A DNA stretch of 64,000 bases, taken from contig NZ_FZOU01000010.1 in the NCBI RefSeq assembly GCF_900188085.1, positions 62,001 to 126,000 of the forward strand, read 5' to 3'. Source of the DNA: Granulicella rosea. GTDB lineage: Bacteria; Acidobacteriota; Terriglobia; Terriglobales; Acidobacteriaceae. The stretch's first letter is position 1. The number at the start of each line of letters is the position of its first letter. The notes below the pieces were generated by a model. The model did no database searches. It was not told the origin of the DNA and saw only the letters and a program-made list of their open reading frames with translations. The position numbers and the translations under genes were made by a program. Shown here piece after piece: positions 49,738 through 58,053 of the stretch.

Positions 49738-50241
49738 ATGGCGATTGAAAAGGCAGTGCTCGCGGGCGGCTGTTTCTGGGGCATGCAGGATCTGCTGCGC
49801 AAGCTGCCGGGGGTGATCTCGACGCGCGTCGGCTACACCGGCGGCAATGTGCGGAACGCGACGTATCGCAACCACGAAGGCCACGCCGAGGCGATCGAGA
49901 TCGTGTTCGACCCGGCGAAGATCACCTACCGCCGGTTGCTGGAGTTCCTCTTCCAGATCCACGATCCGACGACCAGGAACCGGCAGGGCAACGATGTGGG
50001 AACCAGCTATCGGTCGGCGATCTTCTACACGACCGACGAGCAGAAGAAGATCGCCGAGGACACGATCCTCGACGTCGACGCGTCGGGTCTGTGGCCGGGC
50101 AAGGTCGTCACGGAGGTGACCCCGGCGGGCGATTTCTGGGAGGCGGAGCCGGAGCACCAGGACTATCTGGAGCGGATTCCGCATGGCTATACCTGCCACT
50201 ATATCCGTCCGAACTGGGTGCTGCCGAAGCGGGTGGCTTAG
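49738..50241 (+). CDS. msrA: Peptide methionine-(S)-S-oxide reductase
   Basis: 167 residues, the short MsrA form. The catalytic site AGGCFWGMQDLLRKLPGVISTRVGYTGG (Cys12) and YRNHEGHAEAIEIVFDPAKITYRRLLEFLFQIHDPTT are standard. The C-terminal CHYIRPNW has a possible resolving Cys. With the adjacent msrB it gives complete repair of methionine sulfoxide diastereomers in the cytoplasm. Confidence 0.95.
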   Translation: MAIEKAVLAGGCFWGMQDLLRKLPGVISTRVGYTGGNVRNATYRNHEGHAEAIEIVFDPAKITYRRLLEFLFQIHDPTTRNRQGNDVGTSYRSAIFYTTDEQKKIAEDTILDVDASGLWPGKVVTEVTPAGDFWEAEPEHQDYLERIPHGYTCHYIRPNWVLPKRVA

Positions 50242-50247
50242 GAGTCT

Positions 50248-50282
50248 GGTGGAAGCATGGGGAGTGGCCCCGTGCTTCCACC
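50248..50282. terminator. Hairpin after msrA
   Basis: A 15-bp stem with one G-T pair (GGTGGAAGCATGGGG at 50248-50262, complement 50268-50282) and a 5-nt loop starts 6 bp after the msrA stop. GGAAAAGCGTTTT follows rather than a pure U tract. Confidence 0.7.
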
Positions 50283-50422
50283 GGAAAAGCGTTTTGCAGG
50301 CTGTCTGATCGAGCATCGGCTATAGCTCCCATAGCTGGGCCGAGCGCACGAGAACCTACGGTCTCGACTGCGTGCTAACCTTCGGCTGACGCCTTCTCGC
50401 GTCGCTCCGAGGGACACGCCGT

Positions 50423-50914
50423 ATGCCGCCGTACAAGCTGAACATCAATAAGAAAACAGTCTCCGTCGACGCGGTGGACGACATGCCGCTGCTCTGGGTG
50501 CTGCGCGACGTGCTCGATCTGAAGGGGACGAAGTATGGTTGCGGCGTCAGCGAGTGCGGCGCCTGCACGGTGCTGATCGACGGGCGCAGCGTGCGCTCGT
50601 GCCAGATCGCGGTTTCGGAGGCGCAGGGCGCCATCACCACGATCGAGGGGCTGGCGGAGAACGGCAAGCTGCACGTCGTCCAGCAGACCTGGGTCGACCT
50701 CGACGTCGCGCAGTGCGGCTACTGCCAGGGCGGACAGATCCTGAGTGCGGTGGCCCTGCTGACCGCGCATCCGCAGCCGACCGACGCCGAGATCGATACC
50801 GGCATGTCGCATAACCTCTGCCGCTGCGCGACATACAACCGCATCCGCGAGGCGATTCACCACGCCGCCGGCATGAAGTCCGCGGCGAAGGGAGATGCTC
50901 ATGCCGGTGCTTGA
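50423..50914 (+). CDS. Small 2Fe-2S subunit of a molybdenum hydroxylase (isoquinoline 1-oxidoreductase alpha type)
   Basis: 163 residues. Plant-type cluster ligands Cys40, 45, 48 and 60 (YGCGVSECGACTVLIDG...SC) and the second [2Fe-2S] set Cys98, 101, 133 and 135 (QCGYCQGGQ, LCRCATY) are complete. The two-subunit arrangement with a Tat-exported large subunit and no FAD subunit is typical of IorAB-like periplasmic enzymes. It passes electrons from the molybdopterin subunit to a cytochrome or quinone acceptor. Confidence 0.92.
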   Translation: MPPYKLNINKKTVSVDAVDDMPLLWVLRDVLDLKGTKYGCGVSECGACTVLIDGRSVRSCQIAVSEAQGAITTIEGLAENGKLHVVQQTWVDLDVAQCGYCQGGQILSAVALLTAHPQPTDAEIDTGMSHNLCRCATYNRIREAIHHAAGMKSAAKGDAHAGA

Positions 50915-53222
50915 GACTCCCTCGACCTACGCCGAGAAGCTGGCTGAGTACGACGCTGGGATGCAGGCTCTGGTCGCCGAGATTCGCGGCGTTACCGTTC
51001 CTGCCGCGACCGGCGCCTCCAATATGGGCCGGCGTTCGTTCCTGAAGAAGGCGGTCTTCGCGGGCGGCGGCCTCGCGCTGCTGTTTACGCTCGATACGCG
51101 CCGCGCGCGCGCAGCCGAAGGCGAGGCGCCCGAGCCGCATGCGGAGACCACCACGCTGAACGCCTTTGTGCGCATCGCGCCGGACAACACCGTCACGCTT
51201 TACTCCAAGGGCCCGGAGATCGGCCAGGGAATCAAGACCGCCTTCGCGCTCATCATCGCCGAGGAGCTGGACGCGGACTGGAAGACCGTGGTCGTCGAGC
51301 AGGCGCCGGTGAACCCGAAGGTTTATGGCTCGCAGAGCGCTGGCGGTTCGACCTCGATTCCGCGCGGCTGGGACCAGCTTCGGCAGGCCGGCGCGACGGC
51401 TCGCGCGATGCTGATCGGCGCGGCGGCGAAGCAGTGGGGCGTCCCGGCGGCGGAGTGTACGGCTTCGGAGAGCGTCGTCACGCACAAGCCCTCGGGCCGC
51501 AGGCTGACCTACGGTGCGGTCGCGACGGCGGCCGCCAAGGAAGAGGTTCCGGATGCGAAGACCCTGCCCCTGAAGGCGCGCGCGGACTACAAGCTGATGG
51601 GCAAGCGCATCGGCGGCGTGGACAACGCGAAGATCGTCACCGGCAAGCCGATCTTCGGCATCGACGTGCAGATGCCGGGCATGGTCTACGCGAACTACAC
51701 CAAGTGCCCGGCGATCGGCGGCAAGGTAAAGAGCGCGAATCTGGACGAGATCAGGAAGCTGCCCGGCGTGGTCGACGCGTTCCTGCTCGACGGCACCGGC
51801 AACCCGGCCGAGGTGATGCCCGGCGTCGCGATCATCGGGCAGAACACCTGGGCGGTCTTTAAGGCGAAGGCCGCGCTGAAGGTCGAATGGGACGAGACCG
51901 GCGCCTCGCAGGACTCGCTGACCGCCGCCGCCGCGAAGGCGAAGGAGATTTCGGCGAAGCCGCCGACGCCGCAGACCAACACCGGCGATGTGGACGCGGC
52001 GTTCGCCTCCGGCGCGAAGGTGGTGGAAGCCAGCTACGAGTATGCGATGGTCTCGCACCAGCAGCTTGAACCGGAGAACAGCACCGGGTGGTGGCACGAC
52101 GGCGTGATGGAGCTCTGGACGCCGAGCCAGACGGCCGACCGCGGCATCTCGCAGGTGGCGAAGCTGCTGGGCATCGCCGAGGAGAAGGTGACGATCCACC
52201 AGATGCGCGCCGGCGGGGGCTTCGGCCGCAGGCTCTCGAACGACTACCTGTGCGAGGCCGCGGCCATCGCGATGAAGGTCAAGGGTCCGGTGAAGCTGCA
52301 GTGGATGCGCGAGGACGACTTCGCCTACGACTTCTTCCGCGCGCCGGGCTTCCACTATCTGAAGGGCGCGGTCGACAAGTCGGGCAAGCTGACCGCCTTC
52401 CAGAACCACCTCGTCAGCTTCACTGCCGGCGGCGACCGCCCCGTCTCGGGCGGCGGGCGCAGCAACAACAGCTTCCCTACGGACATGGCGCCGAGCACTC
52501 GCTATGCCGTCAGCCTGATGCCTTTGAAGATTCCCTGCGGCAGCATGCGCGCGCCGACCGACAACACGCAGATGTGGGTCGCGGGCAGCTTTCTGCACGA
52601 GCTTTCCGTCGCCGCCGGTCGTGACCACGTGGAGTTTCTGCTGGAATGGATCAACCGTCCGCTGGCGCCGGTTGAGGCCGGACGCGGCGGCGAAGGACGC
52701 ATTGGCTTCGACCCGAAGCGCGCGGCGGGCGTGCTGAAGCTCGCGGCTGAAAAGGCTGGATGGGGCAAGAAGCTGTCGCCAGGCCAGGGCATGGGCATCG
52801 CCTTCAGCTTCGCCTATGGCGGACACGTCGCGGAGGCCGTCGAGCTGAGCGTCGACGAGAAGAAAAAGATTACGATCCACAACATCGTCGCGGTCGCCGA
52901 CATCGGTCCGGTGGTCAACATGAGCTCGGCGGAAAACCAGGTGCAGGGCGGCATCATCGACGGCCTGTCGACGGTGATGGGACTTGAGATCGAGGTCGAA
53001 AAAGGCCGCATCCAGCAGACGAACTTCGACGGCTATCCGATCCTGCGGATGAAGGCGGCGCCGAAGGTCGAGGTCCACTTCATCCAGTCGGACTTCCGTC
53101 CGTCGGGGCTGGGCGAGCCGTGTTTGCCGCCGCTGGCGCCCGCGCTCGGCAATGCGATCTTTGCCGCTACCGGCCAGCGCGTACGCACGATGCCGTTCAA
53201 GCGGGCGGGTTATTCGATCTGA
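50901..53222 (+). CDS. Molybdopterin-binding large subunit of IorAB-like dehydrogenase, Tat-exported
   Basis: The ATG at 50901 has GGGAG at optimal distance and gives 773 residues; it overlaps the small-subunit gene by 14 bp. After a 43-residue leader comes a twin-arginine motif (MGRRSFLKKAVFAGGGLALLFTL). Characteristic molybdopterin contacts are EIGQGIKTAFALIIAEEL, GSQSAGGSTSI, MRAGGGFGRRLSNDYLCEAA, CGSMRAPTDNTQMW and the catalytic Glu in SGLGEPCLPPLAPALGNAI. These enzymes hydroxylate N-heterocycles or oxidise aldehydes. The long segment before the Tat motif is unusual. Substrate unknown; the next gene is a PRISE-like reductase. Confidence 0.92.
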   Translation: MPVLETPSTYAEKLAEYDAGMQALVAEIRGVTVPAATGASNMGRRSFLKKAVFAGGGLALLFTLDTRRARAAEGEAPEPHAETTTLNAFVRIAPDNTVTLYSKGPEIGQGIKTAFALIIAEELDADWKTVVVEQAPVNPKVYGSQSAGGSTSIPRGWDQLRQAGATARAMLIGAAAKQWGVPAAECTASESVVTHKPSGRRLTYGAVATAAAKEEVPDAKTLPLKARADYKLMGKRIGGVDNAKIVTGKPIFGIDVQMPGMVYANYTKCPAIGGKVKSANLDEIRKLPGVVDAFLLDGTGNPAEVMPGVAIIGQNTWAVFKAKAALKVEWDETGASQDSLTAAAAKAKEISAKPPTPQTNTGDVDAAFASGAKVVEASYEYAMVSHQQLEPENSTGWWHDGVMELWTPSQTADRGISQVAKLLGIAEEKVTIHQMRAGGGFGRRLSNDYLCEAAAIAMKVKGPVKLQWMREDDFAYDFFRAPGFHYLKGAVDKSGKLTAFQNHLVSFTAGGDRPVSGGGRSNNSFPTDMAPSTRYAVSLMPLKIPCGSMRAPTDNTQMWVAGSFLHELSVAAGRDHVEFLLEWINRPLAPVEAGRGGEGRIGFDPKRAAGVLKLAAEKAGWGKKLSPGQGMGIAFSFAYGGHVAEAVELSVDEKKKITIHNIVAVADIGPVVNMSSAENQVQGGIIDGLSTVMGLEIEVEKGRIQQTNFDGYPILRMKAAPKVEVHFIQSDFRPSGLGEPCLPPLAPALGNAIFAATGQRVRTMPFKRAGYSI

Positions 53223-53293
53223 GTGTTCGCTGCTGAGTCGATCCGGGCTGCCGGCCATCTTATCTGCGTAAGAAGCGTTTCAGTTTGCGCGGC

Positions 53294-54370
53294 ATGGGAG
53301 AACAGGCATTGAAGACAGCTTTGATCGTAGGCGTTTCGGGCATCGTGGGGCGGAATCTCGCGGATCTGTTGATTGCGGAGGGCGGCTGGACGGTCTATGG
53401 CGTGGCTCGCCGGCCGGGAGGCCGCGAGGGCGTGACGCCGGTCGCGGTTGATCTGCAGGACGCCGTCGCGGTGAATGCCGCGCTGGCCGGAGTGAAGCCG
53501 ACGCATATCTTCCTGACCACCTGGCTGCGGCAGCCGACCGAGGCCGAGAACATCCGCGTGAACGCGGGCATGGTGCGCAACGTGCTCGACGCCGTCTCCG
53601 CCGCCGGAACGGTCGAGCATGTCGCGCTGGTGACGGGCTTGAAGCACTACCTCGGACCCTTCGAGGCGTACGGCAAGGGCAGCCTGCCCGCGACGCCGTT
53701 TCGCGAGGATCAGCCCCGGCTCGACATCGAAAACTTCTACTACGCGCAGGAGGATGAGGTCTTCGCCGCCGCCGCGCGCGATGGCTACGGCTGGAGCGTC
53801 CATCGTCCGCACACGATCATTGGCTACGCCGTGGGCAACGCGATGAACATGGGCACGACGCTCGCGGTCTACGCGACGATCTGCAAGGAGCTGGGCCAGC
53901 CGATGGTCTTTCCCGGATCGTCCGTCCAGTGGAACAGCCTGACGGATATGACGGACGCGCGCCTGCTGGCGAAGCAGTTGCTCTGGGCCGCGACGACGCC
54001 CGCGGCGCGCAACCAGGCGTTCAACGTGGTGAACGGCGACATCTTCCGTTGGAGCTGGATGTGGAAGCGCATCGCCGGATGGTTCGGCGTCGAGGCGGCG
54101 GAGCTTACGGGCGAGGGTACGCCGCTGGAGCTGCAGCTTGCCGATGCCGGGCCGGTGTGGGCGGGGATCGCGGCGAAGTATGGGCTGGTGGAGAACGATC
54201 TGAAGGTGCTCGCCTCGGCCTGGCACACGGACGCGGATCTCGGCCGGCCGATCGAGGTCGTCACGGATATGTCCAGGAGCCGCGAGCTGGGCTTCACGGA
54301 GTACCAGGCGACCGACAAGAGCTTCTTCGCGCTGTTCGAACGGCTGCGGGCGGAGCGGTTGATTCCATGA
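53294..54370 (+). CDS. SDR-family reductase of the PRISE (progesterone 5-beta-reductase/iridoid synthase-like) type
   Basis: ATG 53294 gives 358 residues; a TTG at 53309 with GGAG upstream is an alternative. The Rossmann motif GVSGIVGRNL (about 12-21) and the family-specific LVTGLKHYLGPFEAYGKG (about 114-131), ENFYYAQED and SVHRPHTIIGYAVGNAMN are those of PRISE enzymes, which reduce activated C=C bonds with NADPH. Bacterial members are poorly characterised. It is 71 bp downstream of the molybdenum hydroxylase genes on the same strand and may share their promoter. Confidence 0.85.
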   Translation: MGEQALKTALIVGVSGIVGRNLADLLIAEGGWTVYGVARRPGGREGVTPVAVDLQDAVAVNAALAGVKPTHIFLTTWLRQPTEAENIRVNAGMVRNVLDAVSAAGTVEHVALVTGLKHYLGPFEAYGKGSLPATPFREDQPRLDIENFYYAQEDEVFAAAARDGYGWSVHRPHTIIGYAVGNAMNMGTTLAVYATICKELGQPMVFPGSSVQWNSLTDMTDARLLAKQLLWAATTPAARNQAFNVVNGDIFRWSWMWKRIAGWFGVEAAELTGEGTPLELQLADAGPVWAGIAAKYGLVENDLKVLASAWHTDADLGRPIEVVTDMSRSRELGFTEYQATDKSFFALFERLRAERLIP

Positions 54371-54403
54371 TGCGGTCCGTTCCTCAGCCCCGCCCATAAC
54401 GAC

Positions 54404-54505
54404 TGTCATCCTGAACGAAGTGAAGGATCTGCGCCTCTGCCAGCACGGGCGCGGGAGTTGGTCACGATGCACGAACGCAGGTCCTTCGCGTTGCTCAGTA
54501 TGACA
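54404..54505. repeat. Inverted pair of REP-like elements (copies 3 and 4)
   Basis: One element on the plus strand (54404-54433) faces an inverted one (54476-54505). Together they can fold into a long imperfect stem-loop between the reductase and the J-domain gene; a terminator or mRNA-end function is likely. The rest of 54371-54579 contains nothing else recognised. Confidence 0.72.
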
Positions 54506-54579
54506 AATCTTGACGCCTTGCTGAGAGTGACACACCTTGGACGATTCGCTCTAAACTGAAGGCTGGACCAACAAACCGC

Positions 54580-55362
54580 ATGCCCGCCGAGATCATCCTT
54601 CAGCCGACCCCGGACGCCGCCGCTCTCCACCAGCGGCGCGAGCAGCTTGCCGCCGTGCGCGCCGCGCTGGCCGAGCGCGAATCGGAGCTGGCCCAGGCGC
54701 GCGCGCAGTTGAAGGCGTTCGAGGGCCGGTATCTCCGGCAGGTTGGCGTCCTCTATGCGGAGCTCGACGATCTGGAGGCGCGCATCGCCGAGCGCGAGGT
54801 CGATCTCTACGACTCCGACGCGGCCAGACGCCGGGCTCGGGAGAGCCGGCAGCGCGCGCGGGAGACGCACGACGCCGCGTTCAGCGAGGCGCATGAGGCG
54901 CCGGAGTTCGACCCGCCGCCCAGCCTGAAGTCGCTCTTCCGGGAGGTCGCCCGGCGCATCCACCCGGACTTCGCGGCGGACGACGACGAGCGCAAACACC
55001 TGACCCTGCTGATGGCGCGGGCCAATGAGGCTTACAGTCGCGGCGACCTCGACACCTTGCAGCGGATGCTGGACGATCATCGCGAGGTCAACGCGGCAAT
55101 CGCCGAGGAAGGCTCGTCAGCCGAGCTTCTTCGCGTAGACCGCCAGATCCAGCACGCCACGCGCGACATCGCCCGGCTGGATGCGGAGGAGCGAACGCTG
55201 CTCGCCAGCGAGATCAGCCAACTGCATCGCGACGCCGAGGCCGCCGCGCTTGAAGACCGCGACCTCCTTACCGAACTGGCGGCGGGCCTGCGGGAGCAGA
55301 TCGCCGGCGCCCGCTACCGGTTCGACTTCATCGACCGCCAGATCGCCGCCCATGGAAGATAG
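54580..55362 (+). CDS. Coiled-coil protein with J-domain-like HPD motif
   Basis: 260 residues. Residues 15-100 are a continuous Glu/Arg/Ala coiled coil. LKSLFREVARRIHPDFAADDDERKHLTLLMARANEAYSRGDLDTLQRML (116-164) resembles helices II-IV of a J domain, with His-Pro-Asp at 128-130. A second coiled coil runs to the end. J domains stimulate Hsp70 (DnaK) ATPase, so this may be a specialised co-chaperone. The stop overlaps the following Sel1-repeat gene by 11 bp. Confidence 0.75.
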   Translation: MPAEIILQPTPDAAALHQRREQLAAVRAALAERESELAQARAQLKAFEGRYLRQVGVLYAELDDLEARIAEREVDLYDSDAARRRARESRQRARETHDAAFSEAHEAPEFDPPPSLKSLFREVARRIHPDFAADDDERKHLTLLMARANEAYSRGDLDTLQRMLDDHREVNAAIAEEGSSAELLRVDRQIQHATRDIARLDAEERTLLASEISQLHRDAEAAALEDRDLLTELAAGLREQIAGARYRFDFIDRQIAAHGR

Positions 55363-56140
55363 ACCGCAGACCGGCCTGCAGCACATCCCGACGGGGGCGG
55401 CGCTGTCGCTCAGCTCCGGGCGTTCGGGCATCTTTGCGCGCGGCCGCCGCGACGCCGCCAACTCGGCCTCGAACCCGCACTACCGGCAGGCCGTGGCGGA
55501 CTACAACGCTGGCGCCTTCGCCGAGGCCGCGGCAGGCTTTCGGCTCGCCGCCGAGCAGGGCCACGCCGAGTCGCAGTACATCCTGAGCACGATGTACGAC
55601 GCGGGCAAGGGCGTGCCGCAGGACGCCGCCGAGGCCGCACGCTGGGAGCGGCTGGCCGCCGAGCTGGGCCACGCCTACGCGCAGGCCAACCTCAGCTTTC
55701 GCCGCTATGCCGCGGACGACTACGCCGAGGCCTTCGCCTGGTGTCAGCGCGCGGCGGACAGCGGACTGGCTTGGGCGCAGTACAACCTGGGGCTGATGTA
55801 TCGCAAGGGCGAAGGCGTCGCCCGGAGCGATGCCGATGCCGCCCACTGGTATCGGCTGGCGGCCATGCAGGGGTTTCCCGAGGCGCAGCAGCGGCTGGCC
55901 GATCTTTACTATCTCGGTCAGGGCGTTCGGCGCAGCTACATGGAGGCCGCCGCGTGGTACAGCAAGGCCGCCGAGCAGGGGAACGCCGAGGCGCAGTTTC
56001 AGCTCGGGCACCTCTATCAGGCCGGTCTGGGCGTCGAGCCGGACTACACGCAGTATCGCCACTGGACCCGACAGGCCGCGCTGCAAGGCCACGAAGAGGC
56101 GCTGCGCGAGGTCAAACGCCGCGAGTACCGCGACGCATGA
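55352..56140 (+). CDS. Sel1-repeat (TPR-like) protein
   Basis: ATG 55352 gives 262 residues. Five to six Sel1 repeats of about 36 residues follow residue 45 (AAAGFRLAAEQGHAESQYILSTMYDAGKGVPQD, AFAWCQRAADSGLAWAQYNLGLMYRKGEGVARSD, and so on), each with the A-x-A-Q/Y-x-LG-x-MY pattern. No signal peptide is seen. Such solenoids act as protein-interaction scaffolds. The start lies inside the J-domain gene and the stop shares ATGA with the GNAT gene, so the three proteins are probably made together. Confidence 0.85.
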   Translation: MEDRPQTGLQHIPTGAALSLSSGRSGIFARGRRDAANSASNPHYRQAVADYNAGAFAEAAAGFRLAAEQGHAESQYILSTMYDAGKGVPQDAAEAARWERLAAELGHAYAQANLSFRRYAADDYAEAFAWCQRAADSGLAWAQYNLGLMYRKGEGVARSDADAAHWYRLAAMQGFPEAQQRLADLYYLGQGVRRSYMEAAAWYSKAAEQGNAEAQFQLGHLYQAGLGVEPDYTQYRHWTRQAALQGHEEALREVKRREYRDA

Positions 56141-56769
56141 GCCTCGTCCTGAATTGTCTTGAACCCGCGCAGGAGACGGAGTTCGGCGATCTGGTGCGCC
56201 TTTACGAACAGGCGTTTCCCGCCTCCGAGCGCAAGCCGGTCGAGGCGCTGCGGCGCATGCTGGCCACCGCCGCCTACCATTTTTTTCTCGCGCAGGAAGA
56301 CGGCCTCACGGCGGGTTTCGCGATCGTGCGGGTGCTTGATGGCGGCGACGCCGCGCTGCTGGAGTACATGGCTGTGGCGCCGGAGCGGCGCGGCCATGGG
56401 CTTGGCGGGCGGATCGTTCTTGCCGTCGCACAGGCCATCGGCGCACCCCCGGCGGTGTTGTTGATCGAGGTGGAGTCCGACCGAGTCGAAGGCCCGGAGC
56501 GCGAGCAGCGCAGCCGGAGGAAGCGGTTCTACCGCTCGCTGGGAGCGCGCGAGCTTCAGGAGCTGGGGTGGGTGATGCCGCCCGTTGCGGCGACGCCGCC
56601 GCCCGCGATGGAGATGCTGGCCTTCGCCTCTGTTTCAGGCTCTGTGAGCAGGGGAAGACTGCGGCGATGGCTGACCGGCATCTACGTCGAGGTGTATGGG
56701 CAGCGCGCGGACGACCCGCGCATCGGCGCCATGCTGGCCGGCCTGCCGGACGAGGTTCCGATCTTGTGA
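56137..56769 (+). CDS. GNAT-family N-acetyltransferase
   Basis: ATG 56137 overlaps the preceding stop (ATGA) and gives 210 residues. The acetyl-CoA site is visible in LLEYMAVAPERRGHGLGGRIVLAVAQAI (about 75-102), preceded by the LYEQAFPASERKPVEALRRML helix. The C terminus is about 60 residues longer than a minimal GNAT. The acceptor is unknown; coupling to the Sel1 and J-domain proteins suggests a protein substrate or partner. Confidence 0.82.
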   Translation: MSLVLNCLEPAQETEFGDLVRLYEQAFPASERKPVEALRRMLATAAYHFFLAQEDGLTAGFAIVRVLDGGDAALLEYMAVAPERRGHGLGGRIVLAVAQAIGAPPAVLLIEVESDRVEGPEREQRSRRKRFYRSLGARELQELGWVMPPVAATPPPAMEMLAFASVSGSVSRGRLRRWLTGIYVEVYGQRADDPRIGAMLAGLPDEVPIL

Positions 56770-56801
56770 CCCGTCCGGCAGCGAGAGTAATCTCTTCGCA
56801 G

Positions 56802-57179
56802 ATGCCTGTGTCGATCCTCCATGTCGGTCTGCCGCTTGCTCATCCGAAGATTCCGGTCGCGGATCGCCCGACGCTCGTAACGCGGCTGGCCGCCCTGCAG
56901 CAGGCGATGCGCGACGCCGGGTATGACTACGAGATCGTACAGCTTGATCCCGACAGCGGCCTCGACGGCTTCAAAGAGCGGCTCAGGCTGAAGCCCTGCG
57001 ACGGCGTGCTGATCGGCGGAGGCGTCGCCAGCGATTCCGAGATGACGTACTTCATGGAGCTGATCGTGGACGCTGTGCATGAGGCTGCGCCGAGGGCGAA
57101 GATCATGTTTCACAGTCATGCAGTGAGTGTTCGCACGACGGTCGAGCGCTGGTTTCCGCAGCCGGCAATCGAAGGCTGA
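56802..57179 (+). CDS. Conserved-looking protein of unknown function
   Basis: ATG 56802 gives 125 residues, 32 bp after the GNAT gene. The pattern ILHVGLPL...RLAALQQAMRDAGYDYEIVQLDPDSGLDGFKERLRLKPCDGVLIGGG suggests an alternating alpha/beta (Rossmann-like) fold with a Gly-rich loop (GGGVASDSE). It does not match a family I recognise. It is probably the last gene of the J-domain/Sel1/GNAT transcript. Its 3' side faces the convergent ABC permease gene 79 bp away. Confidence 0.6.
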   Translation: MPVSILHVGLPLAHPKIPVADRPTLVTRLAALQQAMRDAGYDYEIVQLDPDSGLDGFKERLRLKPCDGVLIGGGVASDSEMTYFMELIVDAVHEAAPRAKIMFHSHAVSVRTTVERWFPQPAIEG

Positions 57180-57258
57180 AGCCCATTCGGATTGATAGCA
57201 AAATTGCCTTGCAGCAGTCGCCTTGTTAAGGGCACGGCTTCAGCCCTGCCATTCTGCT

Positions 57259-58053
57259 CTATCGATCTCCCGTCTGCACCGACTCGTGCCAGTGATGCAG
57301 GAAGCACCACTCCAGAAAGACCACGGCGAAGAAGAAGAAGAAGCCCAGCATGGTCGCGGCGAAGACGAGCGCGAACAGGTAGTCCGTCTGAACCTGCGCG
57401 AGCGCGTAGGTGATGGAGTAGCCGAGGCCGCCCTGGCCGACCGTCGCCGACCCGGCGAAGAGGTCGCCGGTAATGGCGCCGATGACCGAGATGCCGCTGG
57501 CGATACGGATGCCGGTAAACAGCGCGGGCAGCGCATGCGGCAGGCGCAGCTTCCACAGGATCTGCGCGCGCGTCGCGTTGTGCATCGTGAAGAGGTCGAC
57601 CATGTTCCGGTCCACGCCGATGAGGCCCTGCGTCGTGTTGGCGATGATGGGCGCAAGGCAGATGATGAACGCGACCAGCGTGACGGCGAATAGACCCGGT
57701 CCGATCCACATCAGCAGCAGCGGCGCGATCGCCACGATGGGCACGGTCTGGAGAAGGATCGTGTAGGGCAGCAACATCTCGCGCAGCCAGCGCGACTGCG
57801 CGAAGAGCATCGCGATGGCCACGCCCACGACGATGCTCGCGAGCAGGCCACCGCCGGCGGCGATCGCGGAGGTCAGCAGCGAGCTCCAGAGCGCGGGAAA
57901 GCGTTGGACAACGACCCGCGCGATGGCCCACGGCGTGGGCAGCACGTAGGGCGCAAGATGAAACACCCAGATGATGCACTGCCACAGAAAGAGCAGCAGA
58001 GCGAAGAGGGTGATCGCGTTGAGCAGGCGCAGCAGGACGCGTCTCATGGTCAT
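57259..58053 (-). CDS. ABC transporter permease (SsuC/TauC/ThiX type)
   Basis: 264 residues with about six membrane helices. The EAA-loop typical of binding-protein-dependent permeases is present (VDLFTMHNATRAQILWKLRLPHALPALFTGIRIASGISVIGAITGDLF, about 150-197). The start overlaps the ATPase stop by 4 bp. The family pairs with NMT1/THI5-like binding proteins and imports pyrimidines, sulfonates, taurine or related small molecules. No binding protein gene is in this operon. Confidence 0.9.
   Translation of the reverse strand: MTMRRVLLRLLNAITLFALLLFLWQCIIWVFHLAPYVLPTPWAIARVVVQRFPALWSSLLTSAIAAGGGLLASIVVGVAIAMLFAQSRWLREMLLPYTILLQTVPIVAIAPLLLMWIGPGLFAVTLVAFIICLAPIIANTTQGLIGVDRNMVDLFTMHNATRAQILWKLRLPHALPALFTGIRIASGISVIGAITGDLFAGSATVGQGGLGYSITYALAQVQTDYLFALVFAATMLGFFFFFAVVFLEWCFLHHWHESVQTGDR

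Noticed and set aside
50634..53258. Very long open frame on the minus strand opposite the molybdenum hydroxylase genes (about 870 codons)
   Set aside because: Third-position GC bias of the plus-strand genes keeps the antisense frame open. The translation is Arg/Ala/His-rich without motifs, and the plus-strand genes have complete family motifs. Similar antisense frames at 10240-12309, 25791-27323 and 58871-60628 are rejected for the same reason.
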